Part shown: in pieces, positions 45,598 through 54,812 of the stretch
How positions within the stretch are numbered: position 1 is the stretch's first letter
Layout of the letters: each line of letters starts with the position of its first letter
Origin: Candidatus Nitrospira neomarina
GTDB taxonomy: Bacteria; Nitrospirota; Nitrospiria; Nitrospirales; UBA8639
Assembly: GCF_032051675.1 (NCBI RefSeq)
Contig: NZ_CP116968.1
Location: 3,713,001 to 3,777,000 of the forward strand
Direction of reading: 5' to 3'
Length of the DNA stretch: 64,000 bases
The notes under the pieces: model-generated
The model's input: only the letters and a program-made list of their open reading frames with translations
The model's database searches: none
What the model was told of the DNA's origin: nothing
Position numbers and translations under genes: made by a program

Positions 45598-48132
45598 ATG
45601 ATATACTCGGCTTCCATGAATAACTCTATCGTGATTAGGGGCGCTCGCCAACATAATCTCAAGAATCTCGACCTGGAAATACCTCGCGATCAGTTGGTGG
45701 TCATTACAGGCTTAAGCGGATCAGGTAAGTCATCTTTGGCTTTTGACACGATTTATGCCGAAGGCCAGCGTCGATATGTCGAATCACTCTCCGCCTATGC
45801 CAGGCAATTCCTTGACCAAATGACGAAACCGGATGTGGATTCCATTGAAGGGCTTTCGCCTGCCATTTCTATCGAACAAAAGACGACGAGTCACAACCCT
45901 CGATCCACGGTGGGGACGGTCACGGAGATCTATGATTATTTTCGTTTACTATTTGCCAGAATCGGGCAACCCTTTTGCTATCTTTGTGGGAATGCCATTG
46001 CGGCGCAAACGGTACAACAAATGGTGGATACCATACTCGGGCTTCCTCTTGGCACAAAAATCCACATTTTGGCTCCCATTGTGCGAGGGCGTAAAGGCGA
46101 ATATCGCAAAGAATTATTGGCCGCTCGCAAAGCTGGATTTGTCCGGGCTCGTATTGATGGCGACATTCGGGATCTCGGGGAGTCAATTACATTACATAAA
46201 CAACGCAAGCATACCATTGAGATTGTGGTTGATCGACTCATCGTCAAGCCAGAGACCGGGGTGACTCGGCGTTTGGCAGATTCGGTAGAAACGGCCCTCA
46301 AGATGTCGCATGGGCTGGTTGGAGTGCTGACAGAAGATAGTCAAGTCCGGGTCTATAGTGAAGACCTGGCGTGTATCCAGTGTGGTGTCAGCTATTCAGA
46401 AATTTCCCCAAGAATTTTTTCATTTAACAGCCCTCATGGTGCGTGTGATGGATGTGATGGTATTGGGTATGAAGCTTCCAGTCATTCTGAATGGGAGGAA
46501 TGGACCTTCGATACCCCTTGTGCAATGTGTGGCGGAGGTCGACTGAGGAAGGAAAGCCTTGCCATAAAAATTGGGGGGCAGTCTATTGCTGAGGTGACCC
46601 ATCTGTCTGTGGGGAATATCTTGGCATTTATGGATGCGTTAATTCTCTCCGATCGCGAACAAATGATTGGGCAGCGGGTGCTGAAAGAGATTCGGGAGAG
46701 GCTGGAGTTTTTGCACAACGTCGGATTGGGCTACCTCACCCTGGATCGCCCTTCTGCCACTTTGTCTGGAGGGGAAGGACAACGGATTCGATTAGCCACG
46801 CAAATCGGATCAGGATTGGTGGGCGTGCTGTATATCCTGGATGAACCCAGTATCGGGTTGCATCAGCGGGATCACCGACGGTTACTCCAAACATTGTTAC
46901 GATTGCGTGATATGGGGAATTCGGTGGTGGTGGTTGAGCACGATGCCGAGACCATGCGCGCTGCCGACTATATATTGGATTTAGGGCCGGGGGCCGGTGT
47001 GGAAGGTGGACAATTAGTGGCTCATGGTCCTCCCTCGGTGGTGATGGCTCATCCAAAATCGCTGACCGGTCAATATCTCAAAGGGAGCCGACGAGTTTCT
47101 TTGACCCAACGTGCACGGCAGGCCAAAGGATTTTTGACCGTCGTGGGTGCGGTAAAGCACAATCTTCAGCACGTAACTGTGAATTTTCCATTGGGTCTGT
47201 TGACCTGTGTTACCGGTGTTTCAGGGTCAGGGAAAAGTACTCTGGTCGTAGATGTGTTGTTCCGATCCCTGGGGGAGGGTTTTTCACAGAAGAAGCCGGT
47301 GTTTGAAGGGTGCCGGGACATACGTGGACTCGAGCAGCTGGATAAGCTGATTGATATTGATCAGTCCCCAATTGGACGAACTCCTCGTTCCAATCCCGCC
47401 ACTTATACCGGCCTCTTTAGTTTCATTCGTGATCTTTTCGCGCAATTACCGGAGTCTCGAGTGCGAGGCTACAAGCCAGGCCGCTACAGTTTCAATGTCA
47501 AAGGTGGACGATGTGAAGCTTGTCAGGGTGATGGCCTCATAAAAATTGAAATGCATTTTCTCCCGGATATTTATGTGACCTGTGAGGCCTGCAATGGGCA
47601 ACGGTATAATCGCGAAACCTTAGATGTGACCTACAGGGGCCGAACGATTGCAGAAGTCTTAAATATGACAGTGGCTGAGGCATTGGAATTTTTCGTGAAC
47701 ATTCCGCCACTTCGCACCCGACTGCAAACCTTATCAGATGTGGGTCTCCATTACATTAAACTCGGGCAATCGGCGACGACCTTGTCTGGTGGAGAAGCCC
47801 AGCGTGTCAAGCTTTCCAAGGAGCTTTCGAAACGATCCACGGGTCGCACGCTCTATATTTTGGACGAACCGACGACGGGACTGCATTTTGTGGATATTCA
47901 ACGGTTGCTGGATGTACTCGACCGGTTAGTGGAAGCAGGAAATACGGTCCTTGTGATTGAGCATAATGTGGATGTGATTCAGAACGCGGATTGGGTCATT
48001 GACTTGGGGCCGGAAGGTGGAGATCAAGGAGGATGTGTGGTGGCGGAGGGCACACCGCAATCCGTGATGAAGGTCAAGTCATCGTGGACGGGGCAGGTGC
48101 TGCTAGAAGATTTTAAAAACCGGTCTTCCTGA
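45598..48132 (+). CDS. uvrA: Excinuclease ABC subunit A, compact form lacking the insertion domain
   Basis: 844 residues from the ATG at 45598, with AAGGGG upstream. Two ABC ATPase halves have Walker [10 protein letters not shown] and GVSGSGKST, signatures [12 protein letters not shown] and [12 protein letters not shown]. The UvrB-binding region (about 120-255) is present. Zinc cysteines sit at about 259, 262, 283 and 286, and again at 308 and 311. Only 21 residues separate Cys 286 from Cys 308; typical UvrA has about 120 there, forming the insertion domain. The total is about 100 residues short of the usual 940. Reading frame is clean, so this is a real deletion. It recognises DNA damage with UvrB. 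Confidence 0.96.
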   Translation: MIYSASMNNSIVIRGARQHNLKNLDLEIPRDQLVVITGLSGSGKSSLAFDTIYAEGQRRYVESLSAYARQFLDQMTKPDVDSIEGLSPAISIEQKTTSHNPRSTVGTVTEIYDYFRLLFARIGQPFCYLCGNAIAAQTVQQMVDTILGLPLGTKIHILAPIVRGRKGEYRKELLAARKAGFVRARIDGDIRDLGESITLHKQRKHTIEIVVDRLIVKPETGVTRRLADSVETALKMSHGLVGVLTEDSQVRVYSEDLACIQCGVSYSEISPRIFSFNSPHGACDGCDGIGYEASSHSEWEEWTFDTPCAMCGGGRLRKESLAIKIGGQSIAEVTHLSVGNILAFMDALILSDREQMIGQRVLKEIRERLEFLHNVGLGYLTLDRPSATLSGGEGQRIRLATQIGSGLVGVLYILDEPSIGLHQRDHRRLLQTLLRLRDMGNSVVVVEHDAETMRAADYILDLGPGAGVEGGQLVAHGPPSVVMAHPKSLTGQYLKGSRRVSLTQRARQAKGFLTVVGAVKHNLQHVTVNFPLGLLTCVTGVSGSGKSTLVVDVLFRSLGEGFSQKKPVFEGCRDIRGLEQLDKLIDIDQSPIGRTPRSNPATYTGLFSFIRDLFAQLPESRVRGYKPGRYSFNVKGGRCEACQGDGLIKIEMHFLPDIYVTCEACNGQRYNRETLDVTYRGRTIAEVLNMTVAEALEFFVNIPPLRTRLQTLSDVGLHYIKLGQSATTLSGGEAQRVKLSKELSKRSTGRTLYILDEPTTGLHFVDIQRLLDVLDRLVEAGNTVLVIEHNVDVIQNADWVIDLGPEGGDQGGCVVAEGTPQSVMKVKSSWTGQVLLEDFKNRSS

Positions 48133-48138
48133 GGAAGG

Positions 48139-48318
48139 CTAGGGTTTTTTCTTGTAAATATTCAGCCCGATTTTTTCTTCTCGATCGGGTATTGAGACAT
48201 TGCCTTCGGTTGAGGCAATGATCGTTGTTTTGCCCGATGAAGAGGGCCCAAAATCCTTCGACAGGTCTACCGTAATTGTTAGCATCGTTCCGTTGACAGT
48301 CAATTCCACATTTTTCAT
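48139..48318 (-). CDS. Small conserved protein, unknown
   Basis: 59 residues from the ATG at 48318, preceded by AGAGAGG; the frame upstream is not needed. MKNVELTVNGTMLTITVDLS, then KDFGPSSSGKTTIIASTEGN, a compact beta-rich protein. I recall very similar short proteins in many unrelated bacteria, always without assigned function. SGKT looks like a P-loop fragment but is too short for one. Converges with uvrA. Confidence 0.75.
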   Translation of the reverse strand: MKNVELTVNGTMLTITVDLSKDFGPSSSGKTTIIASTEGNVSIPDREEKIGLNIYKKKP

Positions 48319-48383
48319 GGTTGTATCCTCTCTAGAAGTGCAGATCAATACAGGTTGAAGGGTATTTTGGCAGAATTGCTGCC

Positions 48384-48725
48384 CTACTCTGACAGGCCCG
48401 CGAGGACCAAGAGTGCTCCTGCGCCGATGATATAGGGAATGACGCAGGTATAGAATACCGATTCAAAAGAAGAATATTTCCATGTGGAAGTAGGGCGTGA
48501 CAAATGGTTTTTATAAATGAATTCATATGAGAAAATAAGCATACCAATGGTCAGGACAAGCACCCGACTGGTTCGAGGCCACGTGTAGAGACCAACGAAC
48601 AAATAGCTGGCTGTATGAAAACCACTAAATGCACAAAGGATGGGAGCCAGAAAAAAATGGAGAAATGATGCTGAAAGTCGAGGAGAACCCATAGCTGGTG
48701 GGGTTGAAATCCCTGGATGTTCCAT
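48384..48725 (-). CDS. Small membrane protein, unknown
   Basis: 113 residues. The ATG at 48725 overlaps the TAA of the next upstream gene by one base (TAATG), which fixes the start and suggests coupled translation. Three membrane spans: LHFFLAPILCAFSGFHTASY, RVLVLTIGMLIFSYEFIY and CVIPYIIGAGALLVLAGL. No family recognised. Confidence 0.65.
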   Translation of the reverse strand: MEHPGISTPPAMGSPRLSASFLHFFLAPILCAFSGFHTASYLFVGLYTWPRTSRVLVLTIGMLIFSYEFIYKNHLSRPTSTWKYSSFESVFYTCVIPYIIGAGALLVLAGLSE

Positions 48726-49009
48726 TATTTGACTTCGGCAGGCACCGAAGGGGTGGACATGGCAGGTTGGGGGAGAGACTGCTGGTCTGCGCACGTTTTG
48801 CACACACGCGGGCGTCTTTTCAGATAGGAGACCTTTCCACTAGCCAGACAACTATAATGAACGAAATGTTCACAGATGCTGCAACGAGACCATCCTCCAC
48901 GGAGCATGGTAAGGTTTCGGTACAGGCCTTCATGACATACCCCGCACAATTCGGGTTCGATACCCAATAACAGGGGCTCCCAATCTCCGGCTCGATTTCG
49001 AATGCTCAT
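48725..49009 (-). CDS. Small zinc-finger protein, unknown
   Basis: 94 residues. Cys/His pattern LCGVCHEG, SRCSICEHFVHYSC and RVCKTCADQ gives eight potential ligands spaced like a treble-clef or RING/PHD-like double zinc site. Both ends are short and unstructured. It is coupled by TAATG to the downstream membrane protein, so the two likely act together. Ligand count is clear; function is not. Confidence 0.65.
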   Translation of the reverse strand: MSIRNRAGDWEPLLLGIEPELCGVCHEGLYRNLTMLRGGWSRCSICEHFVHYSCLASGKVSYLKRRPRVCKTCADQQSLPQPAMSTPSVPAEVK

Positions 49010-49180
49010 GAAAGAAAAGTATACTGAGTAATTCAGATGAAAACAATGAAGAAAATTTGTGGGACCCGTTTACTGTCTATATCCCTGAGTTTTAGGATCA
49101 CAATTTGACACTCCAAAAATCCATTTGATAGGGTCACCAACGATTCCATCCATCCTTCCACGTCGTCTATTCGCTCCTTT

Positions 49181-50071
49181 GTGAACATACAAGCCTATTT
49201 AGATCAACAGCGCCAACGGATTGACCAGTTTTTGGAGAAGAGTCTTCCTCTGCTCTCGGCCAATCCTCAACGACTGTATGAGTCCATGCGGTATAGCCTA
49301 TTGGGTGGAGGAAAACGCATTCGTCCGATTTTGACGATTGCCGCTGCCCAAGCGCTGGGGTATGACCGTGACGCCATGTTACCGTTCGCCGCATCTTTGG
49401 AATTCGTTCATACGTATTCTCTTATTCATGATGACCTTCCCGCGATGGATGACGATGACTATCGGCGCGGCCGCTTAACCAATCACAAAGTATTTGGCGA
49501 TGGCATGGCGATTTTGGCAGGTGATGCGTTGTTGACCATGGCGTTTGAGTTATGCAGTCAGGTTGATGGAACAGAGAGTTTCTCGTCCGCTCAGCAGTTA
49601 GCTATTGTGCGGGAACTGGCAAATGGTTCAGGGCACCAGGGAATGGTGGGCGGACAGGTCATGGATATTCAGGCTGAAAATCAGGAGATTGATTTAGCGC
49701 ACCTCCAGCAAATCCACACCTTTAAAACAGGGCGTCTGATTCGGGCCGCAGTCCGGATCGGCAGCATTATCGGAGCGGCCACGACCCAGCAAATGCAATG
49801 TTTAACCGACTATTCCGAGGATATTGGGCTGGCGTTTCAGATTGCCGATGATGTGTTGGATATGGTGGGGACGCGGGAGGAATTGGGAAAGGATGCAGGA
49901 ACGGATGAAAAAAGAGGGAAGCGGACCTATCCTTCATTTTTTGGGATTGAAGGCGCGAGGCAACTGGGAGAGGAATGTGTCCAGCGGGCAATAGCCCGAT
50001 TGAATACTTTTGATAAACAGGCTGACCCCTTACGACACATTGCCACTTATATAATGGCGCGACGGTCTTGA
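49181..50071 (+). CDS. ispA: Polyprenyl synthetase, farnesyl/geranylgeranyl diphosphate synthase
   Basis: 296 residues; GTG start, no clear Shine-Dalgarno. First Asp-rich motif DDLPAMDDDDYRRG (with the two-residue insertion of type II FPP synthases), GGGKRIRP at the N-terminus and second Asp-rich motif ADDVLDMVG. It condenses IPP with allylic diphosphates to C15 or C20. hpnA follows 130 bases later, so FPP for squalene and hopanoids is a plausible use. Confidence 0.93.
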   Translation: MNIQAYLDQQRQRIDQFLEKSLPLLSANPQRLYESMRYSLLGGGKRIRPILTIAAAQALGYDRDAMLPFAASLEFVHTYSLIHDDLPAMDDDDYRRGRLTNHKVFGDGMAILAGDALLTMAFELCSQVDGTESFSSAQQLAIVRELANGSGHQGMVGGQVMDIQAENQEIDLAHLQQIHTFKTGRLIRAAVRIGSIIGAATTQQMQCLTDYSEDIGLAFQIADDVLDMVGTREELGKDAGTDEKRGKRTYPSFFGIEGARQLGEECVQRAIARLNTFDKQADPLRHIATYIMARRS

Positions 50072-50201
50072 TTTTCTCTAGTATCGCGCTGCGGTCTTGA
50101 AGCGACATTACACAGTTTCCCATCCCTTCTCATTGACAACAGTCTTGTTGGTGCAAGTCATGCGGTATTGTGATTGAGTGCATTGGCAACCTCAGATTTT
50201 T

Positions 50202-51188
50202 ATGAAAGTACTTATCACAGGATCTTCGGGTTTCATTGGGGCTGCGGTAACACGAGCAGTCGTTGCGAAAGGAGATGAGGTCCGTGTATTAATTCGGCCC
50301 ACCAGTAATTTAAAAAATCTTGAAGGGTTACACGTCGAAACCGTTGTGGGAGATTTGCAGGATCCCTTGTCCCTCAAGAAGGCTATGGCCGGCTGCGAAG
50401 GGCTATATCATGTGGCGGCGCATTATGCGTTGTGGGCTAGAGACCCTTCAATCTTTTATGCCATCAATGTCGAGGGGACAAAAAATTTATTCCGTGCAGC
50501 AAGGGAGGCAGGCGTTCAACGAATCGTCTACACTAGCACAATTGGTGCGATCGGGTTGCCTGATGAAGGAGGCCTTGGAAATGAAACCCTCTTTCCTTCC
50601 TTGGCTCAGCTGGCAGGGGATTATAAGCGATCAAAATTTTTGGCTGAGCAGGAAGTCCTTCGCATGGCTCAAGAGGGGTTGCCGGTGGTTATTGTCAATC
50701 CAACGGCTCCAGTGGGAGAGCGCGACGTTAAGCCCACTCCAACTGGACAAATTATTGTTGATTTTATGCGTGGCCGAATGTTGGCGTATATTGAGACCGG
50801 GATGAATTTGGTGGATGTTGAGGATGTGGCCATAGGGCATATCCGGGCCATGGAGCGTGGTCGGGTGGGTGAGCGGTATATTCTGGGAAATCAAAATCTT
50901 ACACTGAAAGAAGTATGTCAGATTCTCAGCCGACTAACGGGAGTGCCTGCCCCGCGGCTTCAATTGCCTTGGAGGCTTGTCCTTCCCATGGCGCATGTGA
51001 ATCAATGGATTGCCAATCTGGTCACCCATCGTCCACCCAGAATTCCTTTGGAAGGAGTGCGGATGGCCAAGTATCACATGCATTATGATTGCACGAAGGC
51101 GCGCCAGGAACTGTCGCTTCCCCAAACCCCGGTGGAAACAGCACTCAAAAAAGCCGTACAGTGGTTTCGCCAGCACGGATACGGCTGA
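50202..51188 (+). CDS. hpnA: Hopanoid-associated sugar epimerase (HpnA type), NAD-dependent
   Basis: 328 residues from MKVLITGSSGFIGAAVTRAV. Extended short-chain dehydrogenase: GSSGFIG dinucleotide site, catalytic TSTIGAIG (Ser/Thr) and the YKRSKFLAE Tyr-Lys pair. The distinctive HpnA phrases AHYALWARDP, NPTAPVGERDVKPTPTGQII and ETGMNLVDVEDVAIGH are present. HpnA sits in hopanoid gene sets and acts on sugars or head groups. No other hpn gene is in the window. Confidence 0.9.
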   Translation: MKVLITGSSGFIGAAVTRAVVAKGDEVRVLIRPTSNLKNLEGLHVETVVGDLQDPLSLKKAMAGCEGLYHVAAHYALWARDPSIFYAINVEGTKNLFRAAREAGVQRIVYTSTIGAIGLPDEGGLGNETLFPSLAQLAGDYKRSKFLAEQEVLRMAQEGLPVVIVNPTAPVGERDVKPTPTGQIIVDFMRGRMLAYIETGMNLVDVEDVAIGHIRAMERGRVGERYILGNQNLTLKEVCQILSRLTGVPAPRLQLPWRLVLPMAHVNQWIANLVTHRPPRIPLEGVRMAKYHMHYDCTKARQELSLPQTPVETALKKAVQWFRQHGYG

Positions 51189-51782
51189 TCTCTCCTCCGC
51201 AAGCTTTGCCCATCACCATAGCCAAATTGTGGAATTTATTGTTCTGCCCGCCCACATTGGTATCTCATGCCGGATGCTTTTGTCTTTTTTAGGGCCATGC
51301 TCCGTGTGGGAAAATATCTTTGGATACCGGCTGACAGGCAGGTTTTTCGGCCTCACGCGGGCAACTGTTTTTATGGGTGAATAGGCCTGGACCCGGGCGG
51401 AATGCGGGGATGAGCGTTCGTCGGATTCCTCTCTTATTATCTAAGGTATCGTTGGATGGAGGGGGGCGGAAACGTAACAGACCCCATTGGTCGTGAGGTG
51501 GTGAAATGGAAGTTGCTACTAAGTATTTGCCTCTAGCGTGATATCCTGGCCTGTAAATTAAATTTTCGGGACTTCTAAATTGGGGAAATGCTGATGGGCA
51601 TTGAACGTTACATTATTTACCTTCTGCTCACCACAGTGCATCTCTCTTCATTGTGACGAAGGTAGTTCAATTCCATATTGCCGAGTCTTGAGATGGGATG
51701 AAGTGGTATCCTCAAAAATTTTTGACCCCATTGCGGGTCGTGTCGCTTGAGGCCACTACCGCAGGGCCGTTATGATGCAACC
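51189..51782. other. Intergenic region, no gene seen
   Basis: 594 bases. Frames continue a shadow of hpnA but carry no start signals. No hairpin with T-run, repeat or riboswitch motif that I recognise. Confidence 0.35.
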
Positions 51783-52184
51783 ATGAAGGGATTTCTCATT
51801 CGATGCGGGATCACGGGGTTTGCGGTATTGTTGGCGAGCCAGATAATCCCTGGCATTGAAATTACAGGGGTTGCGTCGGGGATTGCCGCAGTGGTTATTC
51901 TTGCATTCCTCAATTCCATCATCCGCCCAGTGCTTTATCTACTTTCAGCACCATTTATTTTCGTAACACTAGGGCTATTCATGGTTCTCATTAATGGATT
52001 CCTGCTCTATCTGGTATCCATTCTGGTGAAAGGATTTATTGTCTCTGGATTTTGGCCAGCGGTGGGTGGTGCGATCATTATTAGTCTGGTGAGTGGATTA
52101 TTAAATCTCTGGATTTCCGAGCAAGGCCGAATAGAAATTGTCACGCATCCTTCTTCGGGTCGAAAAATTCGCCATATAAATTAA
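51783..52184 (+). CDS. Phage holin family (YvlD-like, four-TM) membrane protein
   Basis: 133 residues from the ATG at 51783. Four hydrophobic spans: GFLIRCGITGFAVLLASQII, GIAAVVILAFLNSIIRPVLY, IFVTLGLFMVLINGFLLYLV and FWPAVGGAIIISLVSGLLNL. The NSIIRPVLYLLSAPFIFVTL-type phrase is the hallmark of this widespread family. Despite the name there is no phage context. Probably an envelope-stress or membrane protein. Confidence 0.9.
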   Translation: MKGFLIRCGITGFAVLLASQIIPGIEITGVASGIAAVVILAFLNSIIRPVLYLLSAPFIFVTLGLFMVLINGFLLYLVSILVKGFIVSGFWPAVGGAIIISLVSGLLNLWISEQGRIEIVTHPSSGRKIRHIN

Positions 52185-52328
52185 CGAGACAACTCCTTGG
52201 ATATATTATCCTAATCTTAAGGAGGGGTTCAGGGATTTTTTAGAGACTGGGAAAAGCCCTTCGCCCCCTTAACCATCGGCATATCCGACAATTCATTGTG
52301 CGCAAATATTCTGAGAGGAAACGCATGC

Positions 52329-54131
52329 ATGTCCAATCGTCTTGAATCCACACTAGCTACCAAGCAACAAAGTACCCTTCAAAAGATTCTGACCTCCGTG
52401 GTCAATGAGGTCGGGATGGAAGCGGTCTTGGTCGCGATTATGACTCATGATGGTGGGCCCTTGGTCGAGCAGGTTTCCCGGGGGTTTTCTCCAAGAGAAG
52501 TCCGCGCGATTCTTCGTGCACTTTCAATGGAGGATTTGAAAAATCTGGCCGTTCGTAACGGGGTGGGCGGGGAGTTGGAGAGCGTACTCAGAATTCGCAT
52601 GGTGACTCCTGGGAGCAAGGTTGCCTTGGTCCTTCCCTTAAAGTTTGGCGGCCGAGTGTATGGCACGCTGGTATTGGCCAGGAGAGAAAATTCCGCGCTG
52701 ACCAAAAGAGAAAAGACGACTCTCTCCACCAATGTCTCGCATATTTCCACAGAATTAAAGAAAGCAGGACTATTTGGTTCCTCACTGATCTTGAGCAAGC
52801 CAGTAGTGGGTAATGAACCATTGGCATCGGGTGTGGCTGGAGAAGAGGGGCCTGCGCCCGTGGCCCGAACGTATTCGAATGCGGAAGTTCAAGAGCGGAT
52901 AGGGAGCATTTTGACGGAAGAAGTCAATGGGGGACTGTCTTTTGATCGTGGCTGGGTCAGCATTTATGACCCTCTTGCCGCGACGCTGGAAGTGTTGGGT
53001 GTATTCGGAACCCAGAAAAAGGATGTGAGCCCGGGGCAGCTTCTCTCGCTAGATGATTCGGCTTCCGGATGGTCTGTTCGTCATCGAAAGCCCCGCTGTG
53101 ACAATAATTTGGCTTCAACCCAAGGGCGTTTTCACGACTATAAACAGCTCTATCGTGATCGGTTCGCGTCGACCATTGTCGTTCCTTTTTACGTCAGGGG
53201 ACGAGTGGCGGGGACCGTTACGTTAGCGTCAAAAAATCCTAATAATTTCGATCAAATTGGGAGCGAATCGAAAAGCCTAGAGGCCATTACGACCAAATTG
53301 GTGGAATTGTTTGAAGACCCATCGTGTCATCTCTCTGTCATGGAGGTTGCCCCGATTCAACCCGAGCAACCTGCTCTCAAAGGGCAGGTGATGACTGCTC
53401 AATCGGAGGGAGGGGATGTTCGTAAGGAAGAGCGACGTGCCGCACTGCATGAAGTAAGCTCGTTTCTGGCTACAGAAATCCGTGAACCTATTGGGTTTAT
53501 CAGGGCTCAGTTAGAAGAAATTACGACGGATGCCGACCTTGATTTCGATTCGCAAACCCGGGTGGAAAATGCCATGCGGGATATGATTCGTATTGAAACG
53601 GTCTTAAATGAAATTCTGGACTTTGCCAAACCGTTGGAACTTGATCGAAAAATGTGCCGGGTTCAGGATTTATTGGATAAGGCTTTTTCGTTGGTGTCGA
53701 CGGACATTCGCGTAAATCGGATTGAGGTCCTCAAAAAAGTACCGGCTCGGTTGGCCCAAGTCCGGTGGGATGAATTGAAAATGCAGCATGTATTCCTGTG
53801 TATTTTCAAAAATGCCATTGAAGCCATGTCTCCAGGAGGGCATTTACGGGTGGAAGTCATGCTCACTAGAGCCCGAAAACCGGAACTTCAGATAATTATT
53901 GCCAATGATGGAGTGCCCATACCGGCCGAATTTGTGGATAAGGTATTTGAACCCTATTTCACCACAAAACGATCAGGGACGGGATTGGGTTTGGCGACCG
54001 TGAAAAAAGTCGTTGAGGAGCATCAGGGTCAGATCAGTATCGCTAGCGAGCCAGATAAGGGAACGACCGTCACTATTCTCATGCCAGCCCCACGACCAAG
54101 AACGCCATATCGGCCACGCCGTCCAGCTTGA
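52329..54131 (+). CDS. GAF-domain histidine kinase-like protein with the phospho-acceptor His replaced
   Basis: 600 residues from the ATG at 52329 (GAGAGG upstream). Two GAF-like regions (about 20-150 and 185-335, the second with FGTQKKDVSPGQLLSLDDSA and FYVRGRVAGTVTLASK). The dimerisation helix reads FLATEIREPIGFI where kinases have LAHEIRNPL, so Thr382 stands at the His position. The HATPase domain is intact: FKNAIEAMSPGG (N box), IIANDGVPIP, FEPYFTTKRSGTGLGLATVK. It may bind ATP but should not autophosphorylate in the usual way. No response regulator adjacent. Confidence 0.9.
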   Translation: MSNRLESTLATKQQSTLQKILTSVVNEVGMEAVLVAIMTHDGGPLVEQVSRGFSPREVRAILRALSMEDLKNLAVRNGVGGELESVLRIRMVTPGSKVALVLPLKFGGRVYGTLVLARRENSALTKREKTTLSTNVSHISTELKKAGLFGSSLILSKPVVGNEPLASGVAGEEGPAPVARTYSNAEVQERIGSILTEEVNGGLSFDRGWVSIYDPLAATLEVLGVFGTQKKDVSPGQLLSLDDSASGWSVRHRKPRCDNNLASTQGRFHDYKQLYRDRFASTIVVPFYVRGRVAGTVTLASKNPNNFDQIGSESKSLEAITTKLVELFEDPSCHLSVMEVAPIQPEQPALKGQVMTAQSEGGDVRKEERRAALHEVSSFLATEIREPIGFIRAQLEEITTDADLDFDSQTRVENAMRDMIRIETVLNEILDFAKPLELDRKMCRVQDLLDKAFSLVSTDIRVNRIEVLKKVPARLAQVRWDELKMQHVFLCIFKNAIEAMSPGGHLRVEVMLTRARKPELQIIIANDGVPIPAEFVDKVFEPYFTTKRSGTGLGLATVKKVVEEHQGQISIASEPDKGTTVTILMPAPRPRTPYRPRRPA

Positions 54132-54314
54132 TGGAACCAAAGCAAGTACCTGAGGCGGTGCCATTTCAAAATTTTCCCTATTTTGGTTGGGTAAGCTTGA
54201 CACTACCGGTCAATCTGAATAAGATCGCCTTTTCTATTTGAATAAATTGGGCTATGTACATATCCAGACCATTTTCTATTGTTAACCAGTCATAACCAAC
54301 AAAGGAGCGGTCTT

Positions 54315-54668
54315 ATGAAAGGGATTGGAATTTTTCTTGGAACGGTGGGTGCCAGCACCTTCGCGCTATCAATGGCCTTTGCCAATCCAGGGTTGTTACC
54401 AGCTCACCCGGGGTATCCGGCTGCTGGGAAGTCTCCAGTGACCGGTCAAGCTACAGCTAATGATCCTGGCCAAACAAATGCAGGAGGAGAAAAGAGCCTG
54501 TTGTCTTCTCAAGAATTTGGCAGCAAAGCTGCTAAGAATGATGTTAGTGATCCTAATCGTGGCCGGATCATAAATTCTGGTGGTGCTGGTCGGTTGCCTG
54601 AAGTCGAAGGCCCGCTCAACAAAACCAACCCGAATCCGGCAGGGGCCAAATCGACTGTTATTAAGTAA
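54315..54668 (+). CDS. Small secreted protein, unknown
   Basis: 117 residues from the ATG at 54315 with AAAGGAG upstream. Signal peptide IGIFLGTVGASTFALSMAFA. The mature part is Gly/Asn/Pro-rich and looks disordered (HPGYPAAGKSPVTGQATAND, GRIINSGGAGRLPEVEGPLN). No Cys. It is followed by a strong terminator, so it is a single-gene unit. Confidence 0.65.
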   Translation: MKGIGIFLGTVGASTFALSMAFANPGLLPAHPGYPAAGKSPVTGQATANDPGQTNAGGEKSLLSSQEFGSKAAKNDVSDPNRGRIINSGGAGRLPEVEGPLNKTNPNPAGAKSTVIK

Positions 54669-54700
54669 TTTACTTTTTGCAGGTTGAATACTCAGGAGAA

Positions 54701-54727
54701 GGGTGCCAGCAATGGCACCCTTTTTTT
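54701..54727 (+). terminator. Rho-independent terminator
   Basis: GGGTGCCA, loop GCAA, TGGCACCC, then seven T. An eight-base perfect stem 32 bases after the stop of the small secreted protein gene. Confidence 0.92.
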
Positions 54728-54812
54728 GTGTGAGATATTTTCTCCACATCATGTTTCATGATCTGCTCCTACCTCGTTCTATGCCTTTTTTCACTTACGC
54801 AACCAACAAATT

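Noticed and set aside
48139..48318. P-loop NTPase reading of SGKTTI in the 59-residue protein
   Set aside because: The protein is too short for a nucleotide-binding fold and has no Walker B.
51783..52184. Phage holin annotation as a sign of a prophage
   Set aside because: The YvlD-like family is chromosomal and widespread. No phage structural, lysis or integrase gene is nearby.
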